NCBI RefSeq assembly: GCF_000349845.1
Contig: NC_020829.1
Span: 3,355,001 to 3,419,000 of the forward strand
Reading direction: 5' to 3'
Length of the DNA stretch: 64,000 bases
From: Pseudomonas sp. ATCC 13867
GTDB taxonomy: Bacteria; Pseudomonadota; Gammaproteobacteria; Pseudomonadales; Pseudomonadaceae
Shown: in pieces, positions 51,300 through 64,000 of the stretch
Layout: each line of letters begins with the position of its first letter
How positions within the stretch are numbered: the first letter of the stretch is position 1
Program-made: the position numbers and the translations under genes
Notes under the pieces: generated by a model
Told to the model about the DNA's origin: nothing
What the model saw: the letters and a program-made list of their open reading frames with translations, nothing else
The model's database searches: none

Positions 51300-52856
51300 A
51301 TGCGCGCCCTCTTCTGCCTGTTCGTCCTGCTGCTCGCCGGTTGCGCCGCCCGCGACCAGTTGCCCGACTTCGACGCCAGTACCGACAAGGACCTGCCCGC
51401 CACCTGGTTCGAGGCGGTGATCGTCGCCCGCGACGGCACGAAGCTCTCCGCCACCGTATTCCAGCCCGCGCTGAAAGCCGGCGAAACCGCCCCGCTGGTC
51501 GTCCATACCCACGGCTGGGGCGGCTGGCGGGTCACCGGGCCGGACGGTTACTACGGCAAGACCATGATGTCCGGCCGCGCCGCGCTGCGCGCCTGGAAGG
51601 CCGGCTTCTGGGTGGTCAGCTACGACCAGCGCGGCTGGGGCGGCAGCGACGGGCGCATCGAGATGATGAACCCGCAGTTCGAGGTACAGGACGCCAGCGC
51701 GGTGATCGACTGGTCCGCCGCGCACCTGCCGCGCCTGCGGATGGACGGCCCGAACGACCCGCGCGTCGGCATGCTTGGCGAAAGCTACGGCGGCGCGGTG
51801 CAACTGCTCGCCTCGGCGGAAGACCCGCGCATCGATGCCATCGTGCCCATCGCCACCTGGTACGACCTGGCCGATGCCCTGGCACCCGATGGCCAACTGA
51901 AGATCGGCTGGGGCGGCGTACTGGTCAGCCTGGGCCTGGCCACCGGCTACGACCTGGGCAAGTTCGTCCAGGCCGATTACCTGCACACCACCGGCGGGCG
52001 CATGGCCGCGCCGGTGCAAGCCGAACTGCACGCCAACAGCCTTGCCAGCTATTGCGCGGCGGGCCGCCGGCCCCACGCCGACGCCCTGCTGATCCAGGGC
52101 CTGCGCGACACGCTGTTCCCGCTGGACCAGGGCCTGCAGATCCGCCAGTGCCTGAAACAGGGCCCGGCGGACGTGCGCCTACTGGGCATGCAGGGCGGGC
52201 ACATCCTGCCGCCGCCCCTGCAGGCCTGGAGCGGGCTGCCGCCGTTCAACAACGAGCCGGTGATCCACTGCGGCTCGCGGGCGATCAACCTCTACACCGG
52301 CATCGTCGCCTGGTACGAGGAAAAGCTGCGCCAGCGTCCCGGCGCCGCCGACGGCGTGCCGGACCTGTGCATCAGCCTGGACCTGGACCAGGGCCTGGCG
52401 CTGGACGACCTGCCGCCGCCCGGCCCTACCGTGACGCTGCCAGCCACGGCCATCCGCCCGGCAGTGAGCGGCCTGCTGCAACCCTCCCGCTTCATTCCCC
52501 TGCAACGTGTCAGCGAGCACAGCGCCCTGCTCGGCAGCGCCGAAGTGCACCTCAGCCAGCCGCTGGCCGGGCGCCCCGACGCGCAGGTGTTCGCGGCTCT
52601 GGCGATCCGCAGCGCGGATGGCCGTACCCGGCGCCTGGACGAACAGGTGAAACCGCTGGCGAACCAGGGCAGCACGCGGCTAAACGCCGTCAGCGCCAGC
52701 CTCGCGCCGGGGGATGAGATTGGGTTGCTGGTGAGCGGGTTCAGCGACCAGTACCTGTTCAACAGCTCCTGGCGGCTATCCCCCGTGGAATTGCAGGGTG
52801 AAGTGCAACTGCCCAGCCTCGTCCCGCTGCAGCCCCGCGTTGCCGTGCACCCGTAA
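51300..52856 (+). CDS. Lipoprotein alpha/beta-hydrolase of the CocE/X-Pro peptidase family
   Basis: 518 residues from the ATG at 51300 (AGGAG upstream). A short signal with lipobox LLAGC (cysteine at about 15) makes it an envelope lipoprotein. The hydrolase core has HTHGWGGWR, YDQRGWGGSDGR and the nucleophile elbow GMLGESYGGAVQ (Ser near 162), followed by a beta-rich C-terminal domain as in the S15/CocE family. Substrate unknown: peptides, esters or acylated compounds. It is followed by a paired REP and stands alone. Confidence 0.88.
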   Translation: MRALFCLFVLLLAGCAARDQLPDFDASTDKDLPATWFEAVIVARDGTKLSATVFQPALKAGETAPLVVHTHGWGGWRVTGPDGYYGKTMMSGRAALRAWKAGFWVVSYDQRGWGGSDGRIEMMNPQFEVQDASAVIDWSAAHLPRLRMDGPNDPRVGMLGESYGGAVQLLASAEDPRIDAIVPIATWYDLADALAPDGQLKIGWGGVLVSLGLATGYDLGKFVQADYLHTTGGRMAAPVQAELHANSLASYCAAGRRPHADALLIQGLRDTLFPLDQGLQIRQCLKQGPADVRLLGMQGGHILPPPLQAWSGLPPFNNEPVIHCGSRAINLYTGIVAWYEEKLRQRPGAADGVPDLCISLDLDQGLALDDLPPPGPTVTLPATAIRPAVSGLLQPSRFIPLQRVSEHSALLGSAEVHLSQPLAGRPDAQVFAALAIRSADGRTRRLDEQVKPLANQGSTRLNAVSASLAPGDEIGLLVSGFSDQYLFNSSWRLSPVELQGEVQLPSLVPLQPRVAVHP

Positions 52857-52870
52857 CCGCTCTGCCGTGC

Positions 52871-52944
52871 GGTTCGCGAGCAAGCTCGCCCCTACAGGAC
52901 GAGCTCGGTGCGCTCGTTGTAGGAGCGAGCTTGCTCGCGAACAG
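52871..52944. repeat. Paired REP element after the lipoprotein hydrolase
   Basis: Two inverted REP cores (GCGAGCAAGCTCGCCCCTAC, one base changed, and GTAGGAGCGAGCTTGCTCGC) between convergent genes. Confidence 0.92.
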
Positions 52945-52971
52945 AGGCGCGCCGACGCTCCCGCATGACAA

Positions 52972-53850
52972 CTAACGCAAAGGCCCGTCCGGCGCCTCGT
53001 CCAGCTGCGCCAACAGCATCGGCTCCCCATCCCCCTCGACTGGCAGCAACGCCCACTGCTCCTTCTGGCCCAACCGGCGATAGCTCTGTTTCACCTGGCT
53101 GCCCAGCGGCAGCGGCGCCTTGAAGTGCGCGTCCAGCCGCACGTTCTCCGCCAGCCGACGGCCGGTCAGGCTGCGTGCCAGCCCCCACATGCCGTGGGCG
53201 AAGGGTTTGCCGAAGCCATAGTGCGAGGCCATCAGCCGCGACAGGTGCAACGGATTGAAGTCGCCGCTCAACCCGGCGTAGCGCCAGCCAACGATCTTCG
53301 GTACGCGCCACTGCACGCCCGCGTGGATCGGTGCCTCCAGGGTATGCCACTGGGCCCGCTCCGGCAGTGGGTCAGGCGCGGCGCCGGGGTCGAGGAAGTC
53401 GCCACGGCGCAGGTAGGTGGTGATCGACTGCCAGTAGAGCATGTCGTGGTGCCAGGCCTCGGTGAGTACGTCCACCTCCAGGCCCAGCGCGCTGCGCCGG
53501 CTGGTGAGGATGCGGCAGTCGAACTGCAGCGGCTCGTGCTCGTCGAGCAGGCGGTAGCGCTGGATATGGCTGCGCAAGTGGATGAGCCCGAGCACCGACA
53601 GCGGCATGCGCGAGCGGCTGAGCAGGCGCAGGTGCAACGGCAGGCTGATCACCTGCGGATAGAGCAGCGGCACGCCCAGCGCCGGATCGAGGCCGAAGTG
53701 CTCGCGGTAGGCGCGCAAGTGGCGCAGATCGAAATGCAGGGTGCGGCTGTCCATCGCCAGGTAGGGGACGCGTTCGCCCTGGCCCAGGCCACGGCGCGGC
53801 AGCAGCATGCGGCTGTAACTGCCCAGCAGGGAGGGCAACTTTCGCTTCAC
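52972..53850 (-). CDS. MaoC-like hot-dog domain protein
   Basis: 292 residues. The C-terminal half is the MaoC dehydratase/hot-dog domain with the hydratase motif YAGLSGDFNPLHLSRLMASHYGFGKPFAHGMWGLA (Asp and His of the active site). The N-terminal half is a second, degenerate hot-dog as in double-hot-dog acyl hydratases. The likely activity is hydration or dehydration of a fatty acyl-CoA. It matches the position of a MaoC-like gene near acnA in P. aeruginosa (from memory). Confidence 0.88.
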   Translation of the reverse strand: MKRKLPSLLGSYSRMLLPRRGLGQGERVPYLAMDSRTLHFDLRHLRAYREHFGLDPALGVPLLYPQVISLPLHLRLLSRSRMPLSVLGLIHLRSHIQRYRLLDEHEPLQFDCRILTSRRSALGLEVDVLTEAWHHDMLYWQSITTYLRRGDFLDPGAAPDPLPERAQWHTLEAPIHAGVQWRVPKIVGWRYAGLSGDFNPLHLSRLMASHYGFGKPFAHGMWGLARSLTGRRLAENVRLDAHFKAPLPLGSQVKQSYRRLGQKEQWALLPVEGDGEPMLLAQLDEAPDGPLR

Positions 53851-53951
53851 GAAGGTCTCCGCAAGGATTCGCGCCGCACAGCATGGGCCAAGGCGGCGCG
53901 CCGCGACAAGTCACCGAAGGTCGGGTGGCGCTGCCGGGCGACTCCGGCACG

Positions 53952-55019
53952 TCAGCGCTCGCCCTTCCCCAGCCGGCGCAAGTGGCAGGTCACTTCCTCG
54001 CGGTCGTGGTAGAGCTGCTTGCAGCCGACCTGCACCTTCAGGCCACGCTCGCGGAAGGCTTCCCGCAGGCGGTCGAGGATACGCCGCACCTCGGCGTAGC
54101 GCTGCTTCATCGGCAGCTTGAGGTTGACGATGGCCTCGCGGCACAGCCCTTCGCCGATCCAGGTTTCCATCATGGCCCCGGTGCGCGCGGGCTTCTCGAC
54201 GATGTCGCAAACCATCCAGTCCATGCGCTGACGCGGACGATAGGCGTAGCCATCGACACGCTGGTGCTCGACCAGCCCGGAGTACATCAGGTTCTCCGCC
54301 AGCGGCCCATTGTCCACGGCGACGACGCGCATTTCGCGGTTCACCAGCTGCCAGGTCCAGCCGCCGGGAGAGGCGCCCAGGTCCACCGCGAGCATGTCCG
54401 GCGCCAGGCGGCGGTCCCAGTCGGCGCGCGGAATGAAGTGGTGCCAGGCTTCTTCCAGCTTCAGCGTCGAACGGCTGGGCGCCTCGCGGGGGAATTTCAG
54501 GCGCGGGATGCCCATCGGCCACATGGCGCAGTTACGCGACTCGGCCAGGCCAACGAACGCCTCGCGGCCGGAGCGGAAGGTCAGCAGCAGGCGTGGCAGG
54601 CTGGGGTCGTCCAGCAGCCTGCCGGCCTTCGCCAGGGCGGCGCGCAGGGGCTTCTCGAACTTGCGGCAGAAGGTCGAGAGCGCCTTGCCATCGTTGGTGT
54701 CGAACACCTCCAGCCAGAGGCTGCCACACTGGGGAGCGCCGGCGAGCGCCTCGAGGATCGCACCGATGCGGTCCTGCTCCGGCAACACTGTGAAACCGAC
54801 GCCACGCGCCCACTGGCGCGGGAAGATCAGCTCGGAGAAGCGCAGTTGGCGCATCAGGCGCTCGGCGCCATCGGCGTCCTGACAGACGAACTCGGCATAG
54901 GCGGCGGACGGCCTGGCCCGCGCGTAACCGGGGATTCCCAGGCGCGCGGCGTGCTCGGACAGCTCGGCGCAGACCTCGCTCTCGAAGCCCGGACGACAAT
55001 GCAGTAACAGGGTATTCAT
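53952..55019 (-). CDS. rlmM: 23S rRNA 2'-O-ribose methyltransferase RlmM
   Basis: 355 residues. Starting MNTLLLHCRPGFESEVCAEL, it has a THUMP-like N-terminal domain and a SAM-binding methyltransferase domain with DLGASPGGWTWQL near 220-233 and a DWMVCDI motif. RlmM methylates C2498 of 23S rRNA. The ATG at 55019 is preferred; an upstream in-frame start at 55043 would add eight residues. The promoter region is shared with the acnA upstream region. Confidence 0.95.
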   Translation of the reverse strand: MNTLLLHCRPGFESEVCAELSEHAARLGIPGYARARPSAAYAEFVCQDADGAERLMRQLRFSELIFPRQWARGVGFTVLPEQDRIGAILEALAGAPQCGSLWLEVFDTNDGKALSTFCRKFEKPLRAALAKAGRLLDDPSLPRLLLTFRSGREAFVGLAESRNCAMWPMGIPRLKFPREAPSRSTLKLEEAWHHFIPRADWDRRLAPDMLAVDLGASPGGWTWQLVNREMRVVAVDNGPLAENLMYSGLVEHQRVDGYAYRPRQRMDWMVCDIVEKPARTGAMMETWIGEGLCREAIVNLKLPMKQRYAEVRRILDRLREAFRERGLKVQVGCKQLYHDREEVTCHLRRLGKGER

Positions 55020-55335
55020 CGGGGTGTCTCCTCGGTCGCGCACTATAAGAGCCTGCTCGTGAAGGTTTCATTCAGATTCGCGGGTATTCTCCGACCATGA
55101 CCTGCATTTGGCAGGACCCCCTGAACCGGGCGACCGGTCCAGAACAGATGGCAAGACCCTGCACGGCGGTCTAGCTTGAGTGTTCCGGTGCACCGCCGCC
55201 GACCGGCGCCGGTGATCACCCAGTATGGCGAAGATCGACGCCAATCGTGATTTTTATGCGATGGATCAGGGCATTTTGCCCGCCCTTCGCCCAGTATCGG
55301 CCATACGCTGCCGATCCAAGCCTGAGGAGAAAGTC
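55020..55335. promoter_or_regulatory. Intergenic region rlmM/acnA with TGAAG-N6-TTCAG motif
   Basis: The sequence CATTCAGATTCGC at 55069-55081 is the same 13-mer as upstream of the hemolysin-family operon at 23121, again followed by TA-TCTCC and an ATG. Upstream of the TTCAG, an 11-base-shifted TGAAG could be a partner half-site. No gene is supported; a 25-codon frame from 55097 (MTCIWQDPLNRATG) is the only candidate and may be a leader peptide. Confidence 0.4.
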
Positions 55336-58068
<2,733 letters not shown>

Positions 58069-58229
58069 GCCACCGGCGGCGGCCCGCAACGGGCCGCCGC
58101 ACCACGGCTGCAAAGCCAGGCACTATCCTGGCGCCACTGTCCCGACTTCTTTCCGTCACAACCATCGACCTGGCGTCCGGCAGCCGATAACCCAACCCAC
58201 CGGTTCGCTTCCACCGTGGACGTCCGGAC

Positions 58230-58514
58230 ATGCGCAACATCCAGTCGATCACCCAGCGTACGGCCCTGCTCAGCGAAGAGCTGACCCAGACCGCGCACCG
58301 CCAGTACTCGCGGGTGGTGCGGTTCAACCGCCGAGATGAGAGACACAAGAAAAAGCCCGTCCTTGAGACGGGCTTTTCATTCAGGCGGGCAAATTCCGCA
58401 GAAATTCGGCAACGCGCTCCGCCGTTGCCTTCAGATGTTGCTCATGGGTCAGGCCGGAGGCTTTCAGCGGCTTCAGATCGTGGTCGGCAGCCGCCAGCCA
58501 ATGCAACCGGATAG
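58230..58514 (+). CDS. Possible small protein after acnA, tail runs through terminator
   Basis: The first 36 codons (MRNIQSITQRTALLSEELTQ, then TAHRQYSRVVRFN) show the strong GC-third-position pattern of a real gene, but after that the frame runs through the hairpin terminator (translating as KKKPVLETGFSF) into the antisense of the next gene. The genuine end is therefore unclear. It may be the surviving N-terminal part of a lost gene, a small protein that reads through, or chance. In P. aeruginosa the aerotaxis receptor gene aer lies beside acnA (from memory); no similarity to it is visible here. Confidence 0.35.
   Translation: MRNIQSITQRTALLSEELTQTAHRQYSRVVRFNRRDERHKKKPVLETGFSFRRANSAEIRQRAPPLPSDVAHGSGRRLSAASDRGRQPPANATG
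58351..58377. terminator. Bidirectional Rho-independent terminator
   Basis: A perfect 11-bp stem (AAAAGCCCGTC/GACGGGCTTTT) with a five-base loop and A-run on one side and T-run on the other. It works in both directions and separates acnA-side transcription from the convergent hydrolase gene, whose stop is at 58381. Confidence 0.92.
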
Positions 58515-59088
58515 CCGGTGACAGGGCGTAGCCGGACACCGTCGGGCGATCGCCCAGCGCATCGCGTTCGCCCTGGATGATCAGGGTCGGCGTCTCCAGC
58601 TCGGCCAGGTGCGCCACGCGCGGCTTCTCCGGCTTGCCGACGGCGTAGAACGGGTAGCCCAGGCAGACCAACGCATCGGCATCCAGTTCGTCCGCCAGCA
58701 GGCTGGCCATGCGCCCGCCCATGGACTTGCCGCCGATGGCCAGCTTGCCCGGAATCTCGGCGCGAAGCTGCGCGTAGACCTGCCGCCAACACTCCAGCAA
58801 TTGCTTCTGCGGGTTCGGCGGGCGGCGCTTTCCGTCCTCACGGCGCATAGCCATATAGGGGAACTCGAAGCGCACTACCGAGATACCTCTTTCGGCCAAG
58901 CGTGCGGCAATGTCGTCCATGAACGGACTGTCCATCGGCGCACCCGCTCCGTGCGCCAGAACCAGCGTCGCTGACCGTTCGCAGCGTGTCAGGTTCCATA
59001 GCAGCGACAAAGGACCGCAGGCGCTCGCGACAGGGGTCTCAAGTGGAAATTGATCCGAATCAATATTCCAAGAGGTGCCTTTATCCAT
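58381..59088 (-). CDS. Alpha/beta-hydrolase (KANL3/Tex30-like)
   Basis: 235 residues. Signature LVLAHGAGAPMDSPFMDDIAARLAERGISVVRFEFPYM and the nucleophile elbow IGGKSMGGRMAS (Ser near 122), with C-terminal LHWLAAADHDLKPLKASG containing the catalytic His. This is the bacterial Tex30/KANL3-like group of putative esterases; substrate unknown. Its codons 9-13 contain an ANR/FNR-like palindrome that serves the divergent ccoN operon. Confidence 0.88.
   Translation of the reverse strand: MDKGTSWNIDSDQFPLETPVASACGPLSLLWNLTRCERSATLVLAHGAGAPMDSPFMDDIAARLAERGISVVRFEFPYMAMRREDGKRRPPNPQKQLLECWRQVYAQLRAEIPGKLAIGGKSMGGRMASLLADELDADALVCLGYPFYAVGKPEKPRVAHLAELETPTLIIQGERDALGDRPTVSGYALSPAIRLHWLAAADHDLKPLKASGLTHEQHLKATAERVAEFLRNLPA
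59050..59063 (+). promoter_or_regulatory. ANR/FNR box TTGATCCGAATCAA upstream of ccoN
   Basis: The match to TTGAT-N4-ATCAA is perfect. It is centred about 154 bases before the ccoN start. With ANR normally bound near -41, transcription would begin around 59098. In P. aeruginosa the low-oxygen cbb3 operon (cco2) is ANR-controlled and the other is not, so this copy corresponds to cco2. It lies inside the coding sequence of the divergent hydrolase. Confidence 0.88.
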
Positions 59089-59099
59089 CCTTCACTCCG

Positions 59100-59115
59100 C
59101 TAATTTCGAAATTAG
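59100..59115. promoter_or_regulatory. Perfect palindrome CTAATTTCGAAATTAG in the cco leader
   Basis: A 16-base perfect palindrome just at or after the transcription start predicted from the ANR box. It may be an operator for a second regulator of the oxidase operon or a small mRNA feature. No regulator is assigned. Confidence 0.5.
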
Positions 59116-59210
59116 TACCTATCCCAAGGGGGAGGGGCGGCATACGCCGTAAGCCGTAAAAAACCTTGCCGGGATGGGCATAGCCCATAACCGTGGATGG
59201 AAGCCCATAA

Positions 59211-60635
59211 ATGAGCACAACCAATCAGACCGCTTATAACTACAAGGTGGTCCGCCAGTTCGCCATTATGACAGTGGTGTGGGGGATCGTCGGCATGGCC
59301 GTCGGTGTCCTGATCGCTGCTCAATTGGTGTGGCCGGACCTTAACCTCGGCTTACCGTGGACGAGCTTCGGTCGCCTGCGTCCGCTGCATACCAATGCGG
59401 TGATCTTCGCCTTCGGCGGCTCCGCACTGTTCGCCACCAGCTACTACTCGGTGCAGCGGACCTGCCAGACCCGTCTTTTCTCCGACACGCTCGCTTCCTT
59501 CACCTTCTGGGGTTGGCAGTTGGTGATCCTGTGCGCCGCCATCACGCTGCCGCTGGGCATGACCTCCTCCAAGGAGTACGCCGAGCTGGAATGGCCGATC
59601 GACATCCTGATCACCATCGTCTGGGTCTCCTACGCCATCGTCTTCTTCGGCACGCTGATGAAGCGCAAGACCAAGCACATCTACGTGGGCAACTGGTTCT
59701 TCGGTGGCTTCATCCTGACCGTGGCGATCCTGCACGTGGTCAACAACATGGAGATCCCGGTCAGCCTGACCAAGTCCTACTCGCTGTACTCGGGCGCCAC
59801 CGACGCGATGATCCAGTGGTGGTACGGCCACAACGCCGTGGGCTTCTTCCTGACCGCCGGCTTCCTGGGGATGATGTACTACTTCGTACCCAAGCAGGCC
59901 GAGCGTCCGGTCTACTCCTACCGCCTGTCCATCGTGCACTTCTGGGCGCTGATCGCCGTCTACATCTGGGCCGGTCCGCACCACCTGCACTACACCGCGC
60001 TGCCGGATTGGGCCCAGTCTCTGGGCATGGTGATGTCCCTGATCCTGCTGGCTCCGAGCTGGGGCGGCATGATCAACGGCATGATGACCCTCTCCGGCGC
60101 CTGGCATAAGCTGCGCACCGACCCGATCCTGCGCTTCCTGGTGGTGTCCCTGGCCTTCTACGGCATGTCCACCTTCGAAGGCCCGATGATGGCCATCAAG
60201 ACCGTCAACGCCCTCTCCCACTACACCGACTGGACCATCGGCCACGTACACGCCGGTGCTCTGGGCTGGGTGGCAATGGTCTCCATCGGCTCCCTGTACC
60301 ACATGATCCCGAAGGTCTTCGGTCGCGAGCAGATGCACAGCGTCGGCCTGATCAACACCCACTTCTGGCTGGCCACCATCGGCACCGTGCTGTACATCGC
60401 CTCCATGTGGGTCAACGGCATCACCCAGGGCCTGATGTGGCGTGCAGTGAACTCAGACGGCACCCTCACCTACTCCTTCGTCGAAGCCCTGGCCGCCGGC
60501 CACCCCGGCTTCATCGTGCGGATGATCGGTGGTGCCATCTTCCTGCTGGGCATGCTGGTCATGGCCTACAACGTCTGGCGCACCGTCGCTGCCGCCAAGC
60601 CGGCTGAAATGCAAGCCGCGGCGCAGATGGCCTGA
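59211..60635 (+). CDS. ccoN2: cbb3-type cytochrome oxidase subunit I (low-oxygen copy)
   Basis: 474 residues, the catalytic haem-copper subunit, with about twelve membrane segments. The haem-binding and copper His set is visible in [45 protein letters not shown] and [13 protein letters not shown]. cbb3 oxidases have high oxygen affinity. This copy stands downstream of the ANR box, and the operon order is N-O-Q-P. A second, very similar ccoN starts at 62705. Number 2 is assigned by the ANR site and by comparison with P. aeruginosa order from memory. Confidence 0.95.
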   Translation: MSTTNQTAYNYKVVRQFAIMTVVWGIVGMAVGVLIAAQLVWPDLNLGLPWTSFGRLRPLHTNAVIFAFGGSALFATSYYSVQRTCQTRLFSDTLASFTFWGWQLVILCAAITLPLGMTSSKEYAELEWPIDILITIVWVSYAIVFFGTLMKRKTKHIYVGNWFFGGFILTVAILHVVNNMEIPVSLTKSYSLYSGATDAMIQWWYGHNAVGFFLTAGFLGMMYYFVPKQAERPVYSYRLSIVHFWALIAVYIWAGPHHLHYTALPDWAQSLGMVMSLILLAPSWGGMINGMMTLSGAWHKLRTDPILRFLVVSLAFYGMSTFEGPMMAIKTVNALSHYTDWTIGHVHAGALGWVAMVSIGSLYHMIPKVFGREQMHSVGLINTHFWLATIGTVLYIASMWVNGITQGLMWRAVNSDGTLTYSFVEALAAGHPGFIVRMIGGAIFLLGMLVMAYNVWRTVAAAKPAEMQAAAQMA

Positions 60636-60645
60636 GGAGACCGAC

Positions 60646-61254
60646 ATGAAACACGAAGTACTCGAGAAAAACGTCGGCCTGCTGGCCCTGTGCATGGCCG
60701 TCGCCGTCAGCATCGGCGGCCTGACCCAGATCGTTCCGCTGTTCTTCCAGGACGTCACCAACACCCCGGTGGAAGGCATGAAGCCCTACACCGCGCTGCA
60801 ACTGGAAGGCCGTGACGTGTACATCCGCGAGGGCTGCGTAGGCTGCCACTCGCAGATGATCCGTCCGTTCCGCGCCGAGACCGAGCGCTACGGCCACTAC
60901 TCCGTCGCCGGCGAAAGCGTCTGGGACCACCCGTTCCTGTGGGGCTCCAAGCGTACCGGCCCGGACCTGGCCCGCGTCGGCGGCCGCTACTCGGACGACT
61001 GGCACCGCGCGCACCTGTACAACCCGCGCAACGTGGTGCCGGAATCGAAGATGCCCGCCTACCCCTGGCTGGTCGAGAACAAACTCGACGGCAAGGACAC
61101 GGCGAAGAAACTGGAAGTGATGCGTGTCATGGGCGTGCCCTACACGGACGACGACATCGCTGGCGCCAGCGACGCTGTCAAAGGCAAGACCGAAATGGAC
61201 GCGGTGGTCGCGTACCTGCAGGTCCTCGGCACCTCCATCAAGAACAAGCGGTGA
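60646..61254 (+). CDS. ccoO2: cbb3 oxidase monohaem subunit CcoO
   Basis: 202 residues. One N-terminal membrane anchor (about 10-30) and a single c-type haem motif CVGCH at about 64-68 with the ligand methionine further on (SKMPAYPW). It passes electrons from CcoP to CcoN. The ATG follows GAGGAGACCGAC, 10 bases after the ccoN stop. Confidence 0.96.
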   Translation: MKHEVLEKNVGLLALCMAVAVSIGGLTQIVPLFFQDVTNTPVEGMKPYTALQLEGRDVYIREGCVGCHSQMIRPFRAETERYGHYSVAGESVWDHPFLWGSKRTGPDLARVGGRYSDDWHRAHLYNPRNVVPESKMPAYPWLVENKLDGKDTAKKLEVMRVMGVPYTDDDIAGASDAVKGKTEMDAVVAYLQVLGTSIKNKR

Positions 61255-61258
61255 CAGC

Positions 61259-61450
61259 ATGGATATCGGGACCATTCGCGGCCTCGGCACCGTCATCGTG
61301 ATGGCGGCCTTCGTCGGCGTACTGCTCTGGGCTTACGGCGGCAAACGCAAGGAGCGCTTCGACGAAGACGCCCTGCTGCCCTTCGCGGATGACCCGGTGG
61401 CCAAGCGGCACGCTGAGAAAGAGCAAGCTTCTAGGAGCAACAACGCATGA
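61259..61450 (+). CDS. ccoQ2: cbb3 oxidase small subunit CcoQ
   Basis: 63 residues: one membrane segment (about 8-27, [18 protein letters not shown]) and a polar tail. CcoQ stabilises the complex. It starts four bases after ccoO and overlaps ccoP by four (ATGA), confirming one operon. Confidence 0.93.
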   Translation: MDIGTIRGLGTVIVMAAFVGVLLWAYGGKRKERFDEDALLPFADDPVAKRHAEKEQASRSNNA

Positions 61451-62370
61451 CTACCTTCTGGAGTCTGTACATCACCGTTCTAACAGTCGGCTCGCTGATC
61501 GCCCTGCTGTGGCTGGTATTCGCCACCCGCAGCGGACAGTCCTCGAACACCACCGACCAGACCATGGGCCACGCCTTCGACGGCATCGAGGAGTACGACA
61601 ACCCGCTGCCCAAGTGGTGGTTCCTGCTGTTCGTCGGCACCATCGTGTTCGCCGCCGGCTACCTGGTCCTCTACCCGGGCCTGGGCACCTGGAAAGGCAT
61701 CCTGCCGGGCTACGACGGCGGCTGGACCCAGGACAAGCAATGGGAGCGCGAAGAAGCACTGGCCAAAGAGAAATATGGCCCGATCTTCGCTAAATACGCC
61801 GCCATGCCCGTGGAAGAAGTCGCGAAAGATCCGCAAGCCATGAAAATGGGCGAGCGCCTCTTCGCCACCTACTGCTCCATCTGCCACGGTTCCGACGCCA
61901 AGGGCGCTGTCGGCTTCCCGAACCTCACCGACAGTGACTGGCGCTGGGGCGGCGATGCCAAGAGCATCGAAGCCACCATCCTCGGTGGACGTCACGCCGC
62001 CATGCCGGCCTGGGGTGACGTGCTGGGCGACAAGGGAGTGCAGGACGTAGCCGCCTTCGTCACCGCCAAACTGGACGGCCGCAAGCTGCCCGAGGGCGTG
62101 ACCGCGGACAACGTCGACAACGGCAGCAATCTGTTCGCCACCACCTGCGTCGCCTGCCACGGTCCGGAAGGCAAGGGCAACCCGCTGATGGGCGCCCCCG
62201 ACCTGACTCATCCGGGCGCCTTCATCTACGGCTCCAGCTACGCGCAACTGCAGCAAACCATCCGTCACGGCCGCCAGGGCCAGATGCCGGCGCAGGAACA
62301 GTACCTGGGCAAGGACAAGGTGCACATCCTCGCCGCCTACATCTACAACATCTCCGGTCAGGCGAAGTAA
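61447..62370 (+). CDS. ccoP2: cbb3 oxidase dihaem subunit CcoP
   Basis: 307 residues. Two membrane segments (about 5-25 and 57-77) precede two cytochrome c domains with CSICH (about 141-145) and CVACH (about 233-237). CcoP is the electron entry point of the oxidase. Its overlap with ccoQ and the terminator-like hairpin after its stop mark the end of this operon. Confidence 0.96.
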   Translation: MTTFWSLYITVLTVGSLIALLWLVFATRSGQSSNTTDQTMGHAFDGIEEYDNPLPKWWFLLFVGTIVFAAGYLVLYPGLGTWKGILPGYDGGWTQDKQWEREEALAKEKYGPIFAKYAAMPVEEVAKDPQAMKMGERLFATYCSICHGSDAKGAVGFPNLTDSDWRWGGDAKSIEATILGGRHAAMPAWGDVLGDKGVQDVAAFVTAKLDGRKLPEGVTADNVDNGSNLFATTCVACHGPEGKGNPLMGAPDLTHPGAFIYGSSYAQLQQTIRHGRQGQMPAQEQYLGKDKVHILAAYIYNISGQAK

Positions 62371-62383
62371 TTTCCCCTCCCCC

Positions 62384-62412
62384 ACTCGCGCCCGTCATCG
62401 GGCGCGAGTTTT
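62384..62412 (+). terminator. Terminator after ccoP
   Basis: An 11-bp perfect stem (ACTCGCGCCCG/CGGGCGCGAGT) with a four-base loop and a run of four T, 13 bases after the ccoP stop. Confidence 0.85.

Positions 62413-64000
<1,588 letters not shown>

Noticed and set aside
55225-55335. Upstream start for acnA adding 37 residues
   Set aside because: The ATG at 55336 has a strong ribosome site and gives the usual AcnA N-terminus and length.

Overview
The window is about 66% GC, gene-dense and without rRNA, tRNA, CRISPR or insertion sequences. Its gene content and order point to Pseudomonas of the P. aeruginosa group: an H3-like type VI secretion (T6SS) locus, a tusA/MaoC-like/aconitase A/tandem cbb3-oxidase neighbourhood known from P. 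aeruginosa, and Pseudomonas-type REP repeats. The gene combination is not exactly that of P. aeruginosa PAO1 as I recall it, so a relative such as the P. nitroreducens/citronellolis group is possible (inference).

Left part (1-17.7 kb): a T6SS in two divergent arms. The minus arm is tssJ-tssK-tssL-tssM (tssM cut by the window edge). The plus arm is tssB-tssC-hcp-tssE-tssF-tssG-tssH(clpV), an AT-rich gene of unknown function, vgrG, a YwqK/MORN-like gene and an unrecognised 300-residue protein. Facing them on the minus strand are a DUF2268-like metallopeptidase with an HExxH motif and a PAAR-like DUF4280 protein. These are the best candidates for uncharacterised effector-related genes.

Centre (18-33 kb): a Cache-GGDEF diguanylate cyclase; two YcaC-like cysteine hydrolases and a pirin divergent from a LysR regulator; a compact cluster of thermostable-hemolysin-family protein, AMP-forming ligase-like protein, haem-oxygenase-like diiron protein and SDR, followed by a QseBC-like two-component system. 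The haem-oxygenase-like protein carries the complete ligand pattern of UndA-type oxidases, so this cluster may make an undescribed fatty-acid-derived product. Then come a NUDIX hydrolase preceded by a decayed partial copy of itself, a ClpP-like periplasmic protein, a PAP2/histidine-phosphatase pair and a PAS-GGDEF cyclase.

33-42 kb: aceE-aceF (three lipoyl domains); a sulfide/persulfide detoxification operon (BigR-like repressor, two YeeE/YedE half-transporters, persulfide dioxygenase) with a clear operator palindrome; a patch of gene remnants; and a BNR-repeat/MoaD-like pair.

42-51 kb: polyamine use, with PuuA-like synthetase, PuuB-like oxidase, a GcvA-type LysR regulator and a four-gene polyamine-type ABC transporter with a Tat-type signal on its binding protein.

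51-64 kb: tusA, a lipoprotein hydrolase, a MaoC-like protein, rlmM, acnA, an alpha/beta hydrolase, and the cbb3 oxidase genes ccoNOQP (copy with an upstream ANR/FNR box) followed by the start of a second ccoN. The two ccoN genes are nearly identical in their 3' parts and diverged at their 5' ends. Four paired REP elements mark the ends of genes in the right half.
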